Assembly (NCBI RefSeq): GCF_900103285.1
Contig: NZ_FNGS01000002.1
Span: 536,064 to 600,063 of the forward strand
Reading direction: 5' to 3'
Origin: Siphonobacter aquaeclarae
GTDB lineage: Bacteria; Bacteroidota; Bacteroidia; Cytophagales; Spirosomataceae
Length of the DNA: 64,000 nt
Under the pieces are notes generated by a model, which did no database searches, had not been told where the DNA came from, and saw only the letters and a list, made by a program, of their open reading frames with translations. Both the position numbers and the translations under genes were made by a program. Of the stretch, positions 17,142 through 26,317 are shown piece after piece (the first letter of the stretch is position 1; each line of letters opens with the position of its first letter).

Positions 17142-17813
17142 TTGATGAAGCAACTTTTTACTGTACTATTTCTGAGTATAACCGCTCCGGTTTTCGCCCA
17201 GGTGGGCGTTGGAACAACAACGCCTCATCCCAGTGCGCAACTGGAAGTACAATCCACCGAAAAAGGGTTTCTGATTCCCCGGATGGCCCAGGCACAACGT
17301 CCCGCCGATGCTGCCGAAGGACTCATGATTTACCAGACAGACGGTGATAAGGGATTTTATTATTTCAACGGAACCACCTGGGACAAACTGGTGCCGAAAT
17401 CGGAAGCACCCACAACCACGGTCTCGGATCTTCCGTCTGCTTACGTGACGCTTCTTCCCGGTTTGCCTTTCGCAGTGTCAACAGGCGTGTTGACTCCGAT
17501 GGGAGTGGACCTGATGACATCTAGTCCATCTGAGGCCATTGTCGTAAGAGGAGGTAATTACCTTATTTTCTACACATTCAATTATCCATCTATTCCGGTT
17601 GCCGCATCAGTCACTGCGCAGATTGCGGTCAATGATACGCCGGCTTCGGAAGTCGTCAAAAACGTCACTCCATTCGGCACGACTTCGTTTAGCGGCTCCC
17701 TGGTTGCTTCGCTGGTTCCGGGCGACCGGGTAAAGCTGCAACTCGTTACGGCGTTATTCGTGCCGTCGGGCCTCATAACCAATATCAAGATCTCGTACAT
17801 CCGCCTTAATTAA
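17142..17813 (+). CDS. Secreted VGVGTTTPHPSAQLEV-type protein with C1q/TNF-like tail, copy 2
   Basis: 223 residues, with the same plan as the gene at 16201. The signal peptide is about 1-19 (APVFAQ). The head contains GFLIPRMAQAQRP and GLMIYQTDGDKGFYYFNG. The beta-rich tail includes AIVVRGGNYLIFYTF and ends ITNIKISYIRLN. Head identity with copies 1 and 3 is high, while the tail is strongly diverged, as expected for a conserved stalk or anchor with a variable tip. The gene has its own promoter and leader, and the following T9SS gene starts 12 bases after its stop. Function not known. Confidence 0.7.
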   Translation: MMKQLFTVLFLSITAPVFAQVGVGTTTPHPSAQLEVQSTEKGFLIPRMAQAQRPADAAEGLMIYQTDGDKGFYYFNGTTWDKLVPKSEAPTTTVSDLPSAYVTLLPGLPFAVSTGVLTPMGVDLMTSSPSEAIVVRGGNYLIFYTFNYPSIPVAASVTAQIAVNDTPASEVVKNVTPFGTTSFSGSLVASLVPGDRVKLQLVTALFVPSGLITNIKISYIRLN

Positions 17814-17825
17814 GCCTTCTGTTCA

Positions 17826-18824
17826 ATGAAAAAGCTACACGTATCTGCACTTCTGCTCCTGCTTGGTCCGATCGCCACCGAAGCTCAGGTTACCATCGGC
17901 AGCGGAGGAATGTTCATTTCCTCCGGAACCACGCTCAGCCTCGATCAGCTTTCCCTGACGCCGAGCTCGGATTACACCCTGGCCAATACCACGCTCACCA
18001 CCAGCCCGACAGCTATTACCGGCCTGCCGAGCTCCAGCATCAACCGGGTATACTCCTTCTCGCCCGCTATTTCCGGATTTGCCGGAACGGTAGGATTCAA
18101 TTTCCTCGACAGCGAACTCAACGGAAACACCAAGCCCGATCTGGCGATTGCCTATCAAAGTGCTGATGCAGGGCCCTATACCGTGACGTCGCCGGCGAAT
18201 GTCTCCGGTAATTTTGTCAGCCAGCTGTTTGCCTCGCCGACAGCCTTCCGGCAAATCACTGCGACCAATGTTACGTCGGCACTGCCGGTTTCCCTGATGG
18301 CGTTCAACGTCAAAGCAGAGGGCGGGAAAGCCCGTATCGAATGGGTAACAGCCTCCGAGAAAAACAACGATTTCTTCCGCATCGAACGCTCGGCAGATGC
18401 CGCGAACTTCGCGCTTCTCGCTCAGGTAAAAGGAAAAGGAACGACCAATATCCGGCAGAATTACTACACCTATGACGACAGCCCGGAAAAAGGCGTGACG
18501 TATTATCGCCTGTCGCAGTTCGACTTCGACGGCGCCAAAAAAGACTACGGTGTCAAAGCCATTGTCTTCTCCGAAGGCTCACTGAAAGTCGTCGCGTTCC
18601 CGAACCCGTCGGCCAAAGAAGTCTTCCTGCTCCTGCCTGACACCCGTGCCGTATCGGTCCGGATGGTGGACATGACCGGTAAGGATATTTATTCCGAAAA
18701 ACTTCCTGCCGGGCAGCTTAAACACCAACTGAACGTACCGGCGGGACTTCCCTCCGGGTCCTACCTGATCAAGGTGCAGGGCGAAAATATCTCTCAGAGC
18801 ATTCGCATCGCGCTGATGCCCTAA
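17826..18824 (+). CDS. T9SS type A sorting-domain protein
   Basis: 332 residues. The signal peptide is about residues 1-20 (ATEAQ). The first half is an unrecognised Ser/Thr/Gly-rich region that could be surface exposed. The linker [14 protein letters not shown] and [14 protein letters not shown] precede a type A T9SS sorting domain over about the last 75 residues ([27 protein letters not shown]). It is expected at the cell surface. It sits between two C1q-like genes with gaps of 12 and 14 bases, so it is probably cotranscribed with them and may anchor or partner them. The partner role is inference. Confidence 0.82.
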   Translation: MKKLHVSALLLLLGPIATEAQVTIGSGGMFISSGTTLSLDQLSLTPSSDYTLANTTLTTSPTAITGLPSSSINRVYSFSPAISGFAGTVGFNFLDSELNGNTKPDLAIAYQSADAGPYTVTSPANVSGNFVSQLFASPTAFRQITATNVTSALPVSLMAFNVKAEGGKARIEWVTASEKNNDFFRIERSADAANFALLAQVKGKGTTNIRQNYYTYDDSPEKGVTYYRLSQFDFDGAKKDYGVKAIVFSEGSLKVVAFPNPSAKEVFLLLPDTRAVSVRMVDMTGKDIYSEKLPAGQLKHQLNVPAGLPSGSYLIKVQGENISQSIRIALMP

Positions 18825-18838
18825 CCGTCGTCCTCTTC

Positions 18839-19633
18839 ATGAAAAAAGTCGCCGCCATAACGATTTTCAGTATTCTTTCTACAACAGCATTCGCCCAGGT
18901 TGGCATCGGGACTACCACTCCCGATGCCAGTGCGCAGCTCGAAATCAAAGCGACTGACAAGGGAATGCTCGTACCCCGTATTCTCCAGGCCAACCGCCCT
19001 GCCGCTCCGGCAACGGGCCTGCTGATTTACCAGACGGACGGAACGCCGGGGTTCTATTTTAACGCCGGAACACCCGGCGCACCTAACTGGACATACCTCG
19101 GAGCGACGGGGCCACAGGGAGCAACAGGACCACAAGGAGCAACAGGAGCAACAGGACCCGTTGGTCCTGTCGGTCCAATCGGTCCCGCTGGTCCTCAAGG
19201 CCCGGCAGGACCGGCAGGTACGGGATCGCTTCAGGTACTGGCTACTCATGGCAATACACAGACGCTGGCCGCCTCGGCTTCGACAACGGTTGTCTGGCTT
19301 ACACCCTCTGTGGAAGTGAATAATCAGTTTAATGAAAGTACTGGAACCTTCACCGCCGCCGCAGCAGGCACATACCTGATCAACGCGACTGTTACGACTA
19401 CAGGTGGAAATACAGGTGTCCTGGGTATCTTCAAAGGATCTGGCCTGGTTGTTACCGGAGGAACGGCAGGTTCCACCTCCAACCTCGACGCCGCCTATCC
19501 GTTGCGAAGCGCCGCAGTTACCGGTGTCGTCGTATTGAATGCAGGTGAATCTGTGACCATCCGCGCCGCTCAAAACGCGGGCGCCGCGACTACGGATGGC
19601 AAAGGCAGTCAACTCTCCATTATCAAGCTATAG
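18839..19633 (+). CDS. Secreted collagen-like protein with C1q-like tail, copy 3
   Basis: 264 residues. The signal peptide is about 1-19 (TTAFAQ). The shared head (20-80) contains [16 protein letters not shown] and GLLIYQTDG. It is followed by 14 uninterrupted Gly-X-Y triplets at residues 88-129 ([15 protein letters not shown] types). The tail (about 135-264) has C1q-like spacing: [15 protein letters not shown], then [16 protein letters not shown]. Collagen plus C1q head groups are known from Bacillus BclA-type surface filaments and from animal C1q; both trimerise. Here the collagen segment replaces the short linker of copies 1 and 2. Probably a trimeric surface fibre; partner and export route unknown. 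Confidence 0.8.
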   Translation: MKKVAAITIFSILSTTAFAQVGIGTTTPDASAQLEIKATDKGMLVPRILQANRPAAPATGLLIYQTDGTPGFYFNAGTPGAPNWTYLGATGPQGATGPQGATGATGPVGPVGPIGPAGPQGPAGPAGTGSLQVLATHGNTQTLAASASTTVVWLTPSVEVNNQFNESTGTFTAAAAGTYLINATVTTTGGNTGVLGIFKGSGLVVTGGTAGSTSNLDAAYPLRSAAVTGVVVLNAGESVTIRAAQNAGAATTDGKGSQLSIIKL

Positions 19634-19671
19634 ACGTATACCCAATCCGACTCCTTCATTAAGAAGCCATT

Positions 19672-19719
19672 AAATCAGTCCGAATTTGTTAACAATGCGT
19701 TAACTTCGGACTGATTTTT
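19672..19719 (+). terminator. Terminator after the collagen-like gene
   Basis: A 13-bp perfect stem, 19672-19684 with 19705-19717, ends in a T run. The 20-base loop contains GTTAACaatgcGTTAAC, a second small inverted repeat. It sits between the stop at 19633 and the sulfatase start at 19743. Confidence 0.75.
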
Positions 19720-19742
19720 CATTTTGAGGCCTTTACTGGAAG

Positions 19743-21737
19743 ATGAGTATCTGGAGTACGATCAGGACGTCCCTGACGAAGGACAACCTGTATTGGCGGA
19801 CAGCGAAGCGACTGTTTTGGATTATGTTGCTTTTTTCGCTCTTCCGTCTCTTGTTTTATGCGTTTAACGCTTCGCTATACCCCGACCTGACGCTTGCCAC
19901 TTACCTGCGCCTGGCTCTGGGCGGATTGAAATTTGACACGACGGCAGTCCTGTACACCAACCTGTTGTACCTGTTTCTGATACTCGTCCCGTTTCAATTC
20001 CGGTATAATCCTGGTTATCAGAAAGCGCTCCGCATTCTTTTTTTCGTCACCAACGCTGTCGCGCTGGCGTTTGTCTGTATCGACATCGGGTATTTCCCCT
20101 TTGTGAAGCACCGGGCGACTGCGACCATTTTCGGGGAATTCTCGAATGAAATGGGCCGGGCGACGGACTTCTTCAAGGTCTTTTTCCTTGATTTCTGGTA
20201 CCTGGTGCTACTGTGGGCAGCGGGCGTACTGTTCATTGTATGGTCGTATGGAAAGCCCGTCTCCAAACCTCGTAAGCTTCTGCCCAACGGGTATTATCAC
20301 GTGGGCGGCCTGCTGGTGATGGCCTTTTGTGCCGCGTTTATTGTAGCCGGTTTGCGGGGTGGATTCGGCGAAAGCGTTCGCCCGATTACCCTGCAAAATG
20401 CCGGAGACTATACCAACAAGCCCATGGAGCTGGCGCTGGTATTGAATACGCCGTTCTCCATCTACAAAACGTTCGAAACACGGCAGCTGGAGGTAGAGCA
20501 TTACTTCGACAATGCCGACCTCGAAAAACGCTACTCCCCGGTGCATTACCCTGCTCCGGCAGAACCGTTTCAGCCGCTCAACGTCGTGACGCTGGTAGTC
20601 GAAAGCATGGGGCAGGAATTTATCGGCGCGCTCAACAAAGACCTCGACGGCGGAAAGTACAAAGGCTATACGCCCTTCCTCGATTCCCTTGTGAGTGTGA
20701 GCCGGACGGCGAAATGGACGTTTGCCAACGGCGACCGCTCGATTGCCGGCCTTCCGTCGGTGGTAGCCAGTATTCCGCTGGTACAGGATCCGTTTGTGAC
20801 GTCGCTCTACTCCGGCAATACCGTTCATTCGCTTGCCTGGCACCTGCGCCGGAAAGGATACCACACGGCGTTTTTCCACGGCGCGCCCAACGGATCAATG
20901 GGTTTCTGGGCCTTCCTGAACCTGGCCGGCTATCAGGAATACTATGGCAAGGACGAGTTCAACAACAACGCCGAGTACGATGGTATCTGGGGTATCTGGG
21001 ACGAACCCTTCCTCCAGTACATGGCCAATAAGATCGGTACCTTCAAGGAGCCATTCCTCGCCACGGTCTTTACCCTGACCTCCCATCACCCTTTTCAGGT
21101 TCCGGCGAAGTACGAAGGGAAATTTCCGGAAGGGCCGCGGCCGATCTACAAATGTATCGGATATACCGATCACGCCCTGCGGGAATTTTTCCGGAATGCC
21201 TCGCAACAGCCCTGGTACAAGAATACCCTGTTTGTGCTGACAGCCGATCATACCAACGGCGCCCATCACCCGGAGTACAAGACTGATCTGGGCTTTTTCC
21301 GCGTGCCTATCCTCTTCTACCGGCCCGGTTCAGACCTGCGGGGGTATGATACCGATCGGATTATTCAGCAGATTGACGTCATGCCGACTGTCCTCAACTA
21401 CCTGCATTACGACGAGCCCTACTTTGCCTTCGGGAAAGATGCGTTTGCTACTGACGGGAAAAACTGGGCGTTTCAGTACGTCGGGCAATCTTATCAATAC
21501 GTGCAGGACGACTATGTATTGCGGTATGAACCCGGCAAACCGGCCATGCTCTTCAATTACCGGAAAGATATTCTGCTGAAAAACAACCTCGGCGGACAGC
21601 ATCTGCCCGCCGAGAAGGAAATGACCGATCAGTTGAAAGCCTTTGTCCAGCAATATGCTGAGCGGATGGTCCGGAATGAGTTGACCGTCCCGGTGCCGCA
21701 AACGGCTCAGACCTTGACAACTACGCCGCGACGGTAA
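19743..21737 (+). CDS. Membrane sulfatase of the LTA synthase (phosphoglycerol transferase) type
   Basis: 664 residues. Five hydrophobic helices fill the first 230 residues (RLFWIMLLFSLFRLLFYAF to LVLLWAAGVLFIVW). The extracytoplasmic alkaline-phosphatase-fold domain has VVESMGQEFIG (first metal site), NGDRSIAGLP with the likely nucleophile Ser333, and TADHTNGAHHP (second metal site). Family members move phosphoglycerol or phosphoethanolamine groups onto envelope glycans or lipids. Bacteroidota make no lipoteichoic acid, so the acceptor here is unknown. Its last 31 bases overlap the 3-prime end of the minus-strand gene at 21707. Confidence 0.88.
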   Translation: MSIWSTIRTSLTKDNLYWRTAKRLFWIMLLFSLFRLLFYAFNASLYPDLTLATYLRLALGGLKFDTTAVLYTNLLYLFLILVPFQFRYNPGYQKALRILFFVTNAVALAFVCIDIGYFPFVKHRATATIFGEFSNEMGRATDFFKVFFLDFWYLVLLWAAGVLFIVWSYGKPVSKPRKLLPNGYYHVGGLLVMAFCAAFIVAGLRGGFGESVRPITLQNAGDYTNKPMELALVLNTPFSIYKTFETRQLEVEHYFDNADLEKRYSPVHYPAPAEPFQPLNVVTLVVESMGQEFIGALNKDLDGGKYKGYTPFLDSLVSVSRTAKWTFANGDRSIAGLPSVVASIPLVQDPFVTSLYSGNTVHSLAWHLRRKGYHTAFFHGAPNGSMGFWAFLNLAGYQEYYGKDEFNNNAEYDGIWGIWDEPFLQYMANKIGTFKEPFLATVFTLTSHHPFQVPAKYEGKFPEGPRPIYKCIGYTDHALREFFRNASQQPWYKNTLFVLTADHTNGAHHPEYKTDLGFFRVPILFYRPGSDLRGYDTDRIIQQIDVMPTVLNYLHYDEPYFAFGKDAFATDGKNWAFQYVGQSYQYVQDDYVLRYEPGKPAMLFNYRKDILLKNNLGGQHLPAEKEMTDQLKAFVQQYAERMVRNELTVPVPQTAQTLTTTPRR

Positions 21738-22975
21738 AGCACATACACCACGCCGAACCAGAACAGCAGGTACAGCAGCGCCCAACTAAGCGACGCTGCG
21801 CGCGGATCGGCAAAAAGCGGCGCCAGCTGGTGCTTGTACAGAAACGATTGCAGGCTGATTTCCTTCGAGGGATCGGCCGGATCACCGACCTTAATCGCTG
21901 TCAGCACGCGGGGTACGATTCCCGAAAAGAAAAATACGATCATGGGATTGACGCCGAACATGACAAACGGCTTCGTCCAGGCCTTCCAGCCTTTTACGTC
22001 GATAAGGTAGTACAGAACCGCCAGGCTGACAACTCCCCATCCGGCGGCATACAGCACGTATGAGCTGGTCCAAAGCGATTTATTGATCGGGAAAACCTGT
22101 CCCCACAGCCAGCCGGCGATGATACCTCCTGCCCCCGCGAGGAGCAGGTTTACAGCCTTTGCCTGCGCCGGTACCGGCCGCTGAAGCAGCCAGCCGGTCA
22201 GCAGGCCCGCAATGCCGGTTGCAATAGCCGGGAGGGTACTCAGGATACCTTCCGGGTCCCAGGTTTTGGCCGAAGCCCATAAGTGCCCCGGCAGCAGCAG
22301 GTTATCGACCCAGCCCGCGAGGTTCGTGCCTTTTTCGAGATTGGCCGGTCCGAATCCGGGAACCGGCACCAGCGTCATCAAACCCCAGTACAGCAGAAGC
22401 AGGCCTGCGGCAATAATCGCCTGGGTACGTGGCGTCGTATTAAGATACAGAAAGGAAATCACCGCATAGACTACCGCGATACGCTGCAAAACGCCCGGAA
22501 TCCGGACAGTGGAGTAGTCTTCAAATCCGCCGAAAGCCAGCACGATCATCCCCAGAAAAATCCCGGAAACCACATACAGCTGCTTCTTCCGATCGTATTC
22601 CGTAAAGAGCGCAGCCGAGACAACAGCCGTAATCAGCAGTCGTACGCCGAGCAGCGGCAGGCCTTCCAGCGATCCGATATGGATTTTGGAGAAGAAGAAT
22701 AAAAACCAGCCGAGGGTGAAAATCCGGAGGGTACGGATGAGGATTTTCTGACGGACTTCCGGTGTGTTTTTCCGGGTCGGCATTGCCAGCACGGCGGAGA
22801 TTCCTACGATCAGCAGAAATGTCGGAAACACGAGGTCGGTGGGCGTACAACCATGCCACTCGGCATGCAGAAAAGGCGGAAAGACATTTCCCCAGTCACC
22901 CGGATTGTTGACGACAGTCATGAGCATGATGGTCAGGCCGCGCAGGACATCCAGGGAAATGAGACGGTTCTTCAT
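21707..22975 (-). CDS. Heparan-alpha-glucosaminide N-acetyltransferase-like membrane protein (DUF5009 / NagX type)
   Basis: 422 residues with about eleven hydrophobic helices. The N-terminus RLISLDVLRGLTIMLM is the hallmark of this family, and EWHGCTPTDLVFPTFLLIVG is the conserved second motif carrying the candidate catalytic His. Related proteins transfer acetyl groups across a membrane onto glucosamine; in bacteria the role is mostly inferred from neighbours. It is transcribed alone, convergent to the sulfatase and overlapping it by 31 bases (21707-21737), and divergent from the M28 peptidase gene. Confidence 0.85.
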   Translation of the reverse strand: MKNRLISLDVLRGLTIMLMTVVNNPGDWGNVFPPFLHAEWHGCTPTDLVFPTFLLIVGISAVLAMPTRKNTPEVRQKILIRTLRIFTLGWFLFFFSKIHIGSLEGLPLLGVRLLITAVVSAALFTEYDRKKQLYVVSGIFLGMIVLAFGGFEDYSTVRIPGVLQRIAVVYAVISFLYLNTTPRTQAIIAAGLLLLYWGLMTLVPVPGFGPANLEKGTNLAGWVDNLLLPGHLWASAKTWDPEGILSTLPAIATGIAGLLTGWLLQRPVPAQAKAVNLLLAGAGGIIAGWLWGQVFPINKSLWTSSYVLYAAGWGVVSLAVLYYLIDVKGWKAWTKPFVMFGVNPMIVFFFSGIVPRVLTAIKVGDPADPSKEISLQSFLYKHQLAPLFADPRAASLSWALLYLLFWFGVVYVLYRRGVVVKV

Positions 22976-23101
22976 GTGTTCAGAGGGATCGGCGTTGAGT
23001 TTCCTGCAAAAATGGGAAAGGTTTTGGTTTCTTTTGACAGGAATATCGGATTAATCCGGCATTTTCCGGCGATTACCTGCAAAAATTCGCTGCTTTTGTT
23101 T

Positions 23102-23199
23102 CTCACAGAAAGCGCAGAAATCACAGAATTTAAGTGGTTGAACGGGATATATGCGTTCCCGACGCCTGCCCGTTCTGTGATTTCTGTGTTTTCTGTGAG
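23102..23199. repeat. 27-bp inverted repeat built of CTGTG units
   Basis: 23102-23128 and 23173-23199 are reverse complements except for two positions that could still form G-T pairs in RNA. Each arm consists of (T)TTCTGTG units about nine bases apart. A smaller 5-bp inverted repeat (CGGGA/TCCCG) lies in the 44-base spacer. It stands in the gap between two divergent genes, 73 bases before the M28 start. Confidence 0.7.
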
Positions 23200-23272
23200 C
23201 TCAAAAACGAACGAAACCGCACATTCTCCTTACCTTTTGGAGTCAACGCGTTCCTACCATTCACTTCACTGC

Positions 23273-25450
23273 ATGAAAAAAGAGTTACTCTCCGGTCTTT
23301 TACTGCTGGCGGGAGCTGCTCAGGCTCAGAACCTGACAGGCTTCACCCCCGCCCGGCAGGCTTCCCAGCTGAAACTTGAAACGGAATTCCGGAAGGCCCA
23401 GTCGCCCGCCGTGTACCGCAAACACCTCGAAGCGCTGACCAGCGCGCCGCACGTTGCCGGGTCTCCGGAAAACGAACGTGTCCGGGACTACATCGCCGAA
23501 ACCATGCGGAAAGCCGGCTGGCAGGTCGACATCTACCCGCATGACATTTACCTGCCGAAAGGGCCGGGGGATGTTGCGGTTGAAATCGTCCAGCCCTTAC
23601 GCCAGCCGCTCAATATCCGGGAGTATATTTTTCCGGAAGACAAGTACTCGCTCGATAAGCGGCTCATGCCCGGCTGGAATGCCTATTCCGGCTCCGGAGA
23701 CATAACCGCCGAAGTCGTTTACGCAAACTATGGCCGGAAGGAAGATTTCGAGAAGCTGAAACAGCTCGGTATCTCAGTACAGGGCAAAATCGTGCTGGCG
23801 CGGTACGGCGGAAATTTCCGCGGATACAAGGCCCAGCATGCACAGGCCGCCGGCGCAGCAGGGGTAATCATCTACACCGACCCTGCCGACAACGGCTATA
23901 CCAAGGGCTTTACCTTTCCGGAAGGACCGCAGCCGAGCGAAAGCGTTATCCAGCGGGGATCGCTCCTGACAGTCAACTATACCGGCGATCCGCTGACGCC
24001 GTTTGAACCAGCGCTGCCGGTAGACGGAAAAGTGAAGGTTAAACGGCTGGACCCGAAAGACGTTGCGCTGCATAAAATTCCCGTTACCGCGCTTCCCTAT
24101 GGCTCCGCCGTGGATATTCTGAAGCAGATGACGGGCAAACAGGCAGTGCCGGCCGGCTGGCAGGGCGGTCTTCCGTTTGCCTACCGGCTCGATGGCGGAC
24201 AAGGCCTGAAAGTACGGTTGAAAGTACAGCAGGAAATGGCCATCACGCGTATTTACGAAGTAGTCGGCACGCTTGCGGGTAGTGAATTTCCGGATGAATG
24301 GATCATCGCCGGCTGCCACTACGACGCCTGGGCCTACGGCTCTACCGACCCAAACAGCGGCACAGCGATGCTTCTCGGTTTGACAGAATCGCTGGGCAAA
24401 CTGGCGAAAAACGGTCAGCGGCCCCGCCGTACCATCAAGGTTGCGCACTGGGACGCGGAGGAATTCGGCGTCATCGGCTCGGCAGAATGGGCTGAGCAAT
24501 TCCGCGATGAACTGACCCAGAAAGCTGTCGCCTACATGAATTTCGACGCGGCGGTTTCCGGCCGGGCCTTTGGGGCAAGCGCCTCGCCGTCGCTCAAAAA
24601 ACTGATTATTGAATCAACCCAGGCGGTCGACTACCCCGATTCCAACCGGACGCTGTACCAGCAATGGATGGGCCAGACCACACCCCGGCAGTCGAGCACA
24701 GTGGGAGTAGCTTCGTCAGCGCCGGCGGTAGCCGCCCAGGAGCCTTCGATCGGTAATCTCGGTGGCGGATCTGACCACATCGGCCCGTACATGCACGTGG
24801 GCGTACCGTCGCTGAGCGCGGGCGTCGGCGGACCGACCTTGTACCACTCTACCTACGACGACCTCTTCTTCTACCACAAATTTGTGGACTCCACGTACAA
24901 AATGGGTCCGATGGTCGAGCAGCTCGTCGGAACGATGTCGTTGCGTCTGGCCAATGCCGACCTGCTCCCGTATGATCTCAGCCGGTACGCACACGACCTC
25001 GCCGTTCACATCAAGGCGGCAGAAAAAGCAATCAAAGCCTATGCCCCCTCCTATTCGGCGGAAGGCCTGCTCACAGCGGTTGCCGACCTGAAGAAAAGTG
25101 CCGAAGCAGCGGAAGCGGCACGGCAGTCTTTCCTCGCTAACGGTCAGGGCGCCAAAGCCGCCGAGCTGAACAAGATCATGCTGCAACTGGAGCAATCGTT
25201 CATCGATAAAAAGGGAATGGCCTTCGGTTCGTGGTACCGGTCGCTATACGCCTCGTCTGATCCATACAGCGGCTATGCGTCGTGGATGCTGCCGGGGCTG
25301 CTGTATGAAGCTTCGATCCGGTCGACGGCCAACCTGCCCGACCTCGAAAAGCGGTATCTCGCGGCCATCCGCTCCCTTTCCGGCAAGCTCGATCTCTTTG
25401 TGAAAAATATACAGGGCAGCGGCGCCGGCGCAGTTGGCGGAAGCCGGTAA
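23273..25450 (+). CDS. M28-family metallopeptidase with PA domain (glutamate carboxypeptidase II-like)
   Basis: 725 residues from the ATG at 23273; the open frame extends upstream, but the signal peptide (1-19, GAAQAQ) starts here. The order is the GCPII one. An N-terminal segment (VAGSPENERVRDYI) is followed by a PA domain at about 120-300. The M28 zinc site has His349 and Asp351 in CHYDAW, Asp359 in DPNSGT, the Glu396/Glu397 pair in HWDAEEFG, and His502 in SDHIGPY. A helical transferrin-receptor-type dimerisation domain runs from about 560 to the end. Probably an exported carboxy- or aminopeptidase; the exact specificity is not visible. Confidence 0.92.
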   Translation: MKKELLSGLLLLAGAAQAQNLTGFTPARQASQLKLETEFRKAQSPAVYRKHLEALTSAPHVAGSPENERVRDYIAETMRKAGWQVDIYPHDIYLPKGPGDVAVEIVQPLRQPLNIREYIFPEDKYSLDKRLMPGWNAYSGSGDITAEVVYANYGRKEDFEKLKQLGISVQGKIVLARYGGNFRGYKAQHAQAAGAAGVIIYTDPADNGYTKGFTFPEGPQPSESVIQRGSLLTVNYTGDPLTPFEPALPVDGKVKVKRLDPKDVALHKIPVTALPYGSAVDILKQMTGKQAVPAGWQGGLPFAYRLDGGQGLKVRLKVQQEMAITRIYEVVGTLAGSEFPDEWIIAGCHYDAWAYGSTDPNSGTAMLLGLTESLGKLAKNGQRPRRTIKVAHWDAEEFGVIGSAEWAEQFRDELTQKAVAYMNFDAAVSGRAFGASASPSLKKLIIESTQAVDYPDSNRTLYQQWMGQTTPRQSSTVGVASSAPAVAAQEPSIGNLGGGSDHIGPYMHVGVPSLSAGVGGPTLYHSTYDDLFFYHKFVDSTYKMGPMVEQLVGTMSLRLANADLLPYDLSRYAHDLAVHIKAAEKAIKAYAPSYSAEGLLTAVADLKKSAEAAEAARQSFLANGQGAKAAELNKIMLQLEQSFIDKKGMAFGSWYRSLYASSDPYSGYASWMLPGLLYEASIRSTANLPDLEKRYLAAIRSLSGKLDLFVKNIQGSGAGAVGGSR

Positions 25451-25467
25451 TACCCCTGTTTTCCCTG

Positions 25468-25504
25468 AAAAGACACGGATTCCTGCCTGGAATTCGTGTC
25501 TTTT
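25468..25504 (+). terminator. Terminator after the M28 peptidase gene
   Basis: A 16-bp stem, 25468-25483 with 25489-25504 (one G-T pair), loop TGCCT, ending in TTTT. It lies 18 bases after the stop. Confidence 0.85.
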
Positions 25505-25625
25505 CTGCTTTCAAACGTATTGACACACCGGTCCTTTTTATACGTAACGACTTTTTCCGGTGAAAAGCGCCTGTGATGTCCCTGAAAAAGCGTAGTTTGG
25601 CATACAACCTATCCCGTCCATCTGT

Positions 25626-26204
25626 ATGTTCCGCCTCCTCCCTGTTGTCCTCGTCCTACTCCTGTCCGGCACCCTTTTCGCGCAGGAAACCCGCCGCCCT
25701 GTTTCCGTCTCGGTTGGGTATGGCCTGATTACCGCACCGCAAATCATTGAGAGCGTCACCGACATTCTCGGCACCGCGCTCACCGGCGGGAATGTCCGGT
25801 ACGAGGATGGTACCTTTTCCGGCGCCATCGTCGCCAATATCAAAATCCCGACCCGCAGCCGGGTGACATTCGGGGCAGACGTTGCCTATGAATCCTTCAA
25901 AAAAGATGTTTACAGTACTTCCTCCGGCGCGAAACTCGGCACCAGCGAAGGACGGTACGTCAGTGTGATACCCCGGGCGGATTTCTACTGGCTCGACAAG
26001 CGGGCTGCCCGGCTTTATTCCGGCGTGGCCGTCGGCGCGTCGTTTGCTTCGCAGAAATATGAGTCCGACAAAGCCAATTCACTGCTCCTTGCTTTCAACC
26101 TCGTACCTATCGGGGTCGAACTCGGCACGACACTTTCGGTTTTCGGAGAAGCGGCCTTCGGCTATAACGGCCTGATCCATGCAGGTCTCCGGCTACGGTT
26201 GTAG
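25626..26204 (+). CDS. Putative outer-membrane beta-barrel protein
   Basis: 192 residues. A clear signal peptide (about 1-20, LSGTLFAQ) is followed by alternating hydrophobic/polar strands typical of small outer-membrane barrels, such as RVTFGADVAYESF, RYVSVIPRADFYWL and LYSGVAVGASFASQ. It ends with LIHAGLRLRL, an outer-membrane type of terminal strand. No closer family is recognised. The gap to the M28 gene contains a terminator, so the gene has its own promoter. Function unknown. Confidence 0.68.
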   Translation: MFRLLPVVLVLLLSGTLFAQETRRPVSVSVGYGLITAPQIIESVTDILGTALTGGNVRYEDGTFSGAIVANIKIPTRSRVTFGADVAYESFKKDVYSTSSGAKLGTSEGRYVSVIPRADFYWLDKRAARLYSGVAVGASFASQKYESDKANSLLLAFNLVPIGVELGTTLSVFGEAAFGYNGLIHAGLRLRL

Positions 26205-26263
26205 CATATCGTCGGAAAACCATCCCGATTGTCATTCTTTTTTTACATATCCTCAACGTTTCG

Positions 26264-26317
26264 GGTTCTCACCGCGTACTGTCTGAAAAAACCAGACGAA
26301 GAGACGCCGTGAGAACC
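26264..26317 (+). promoter_or_regulatory. Nested hairpin burying the GTG start of the S41 protease gene
   Basis: GGTTCTCAC (26264-26272) pairs with GTGAGAACC (26309-26317). Inside, GCGT (26274-26277) pairs with ACGC (26304-26307) and GTCTG (26281-26285) with CAGAC (26293-26297). The start codon GTG at 26309-26311 is part of the outer stem, so the structure would block initiation unless opened. Confidence 0.38.

Noticed and set aside
19705-19742. A promoter for the sulfatase gene using TTTG at 19685-19688 and a TTTTG near 19726.
   Set aside because: The spacing is too wide for the minus-33/minus-7 pattern and the first element lies within the terminator loop.
22853-23272. An N-terminal extension of the M28 peptidase by 140 residues.
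   Set aside because: The extension would start inside the divergent gene and cross the inverted repeat, while a proper signal peptide begins at 23273.
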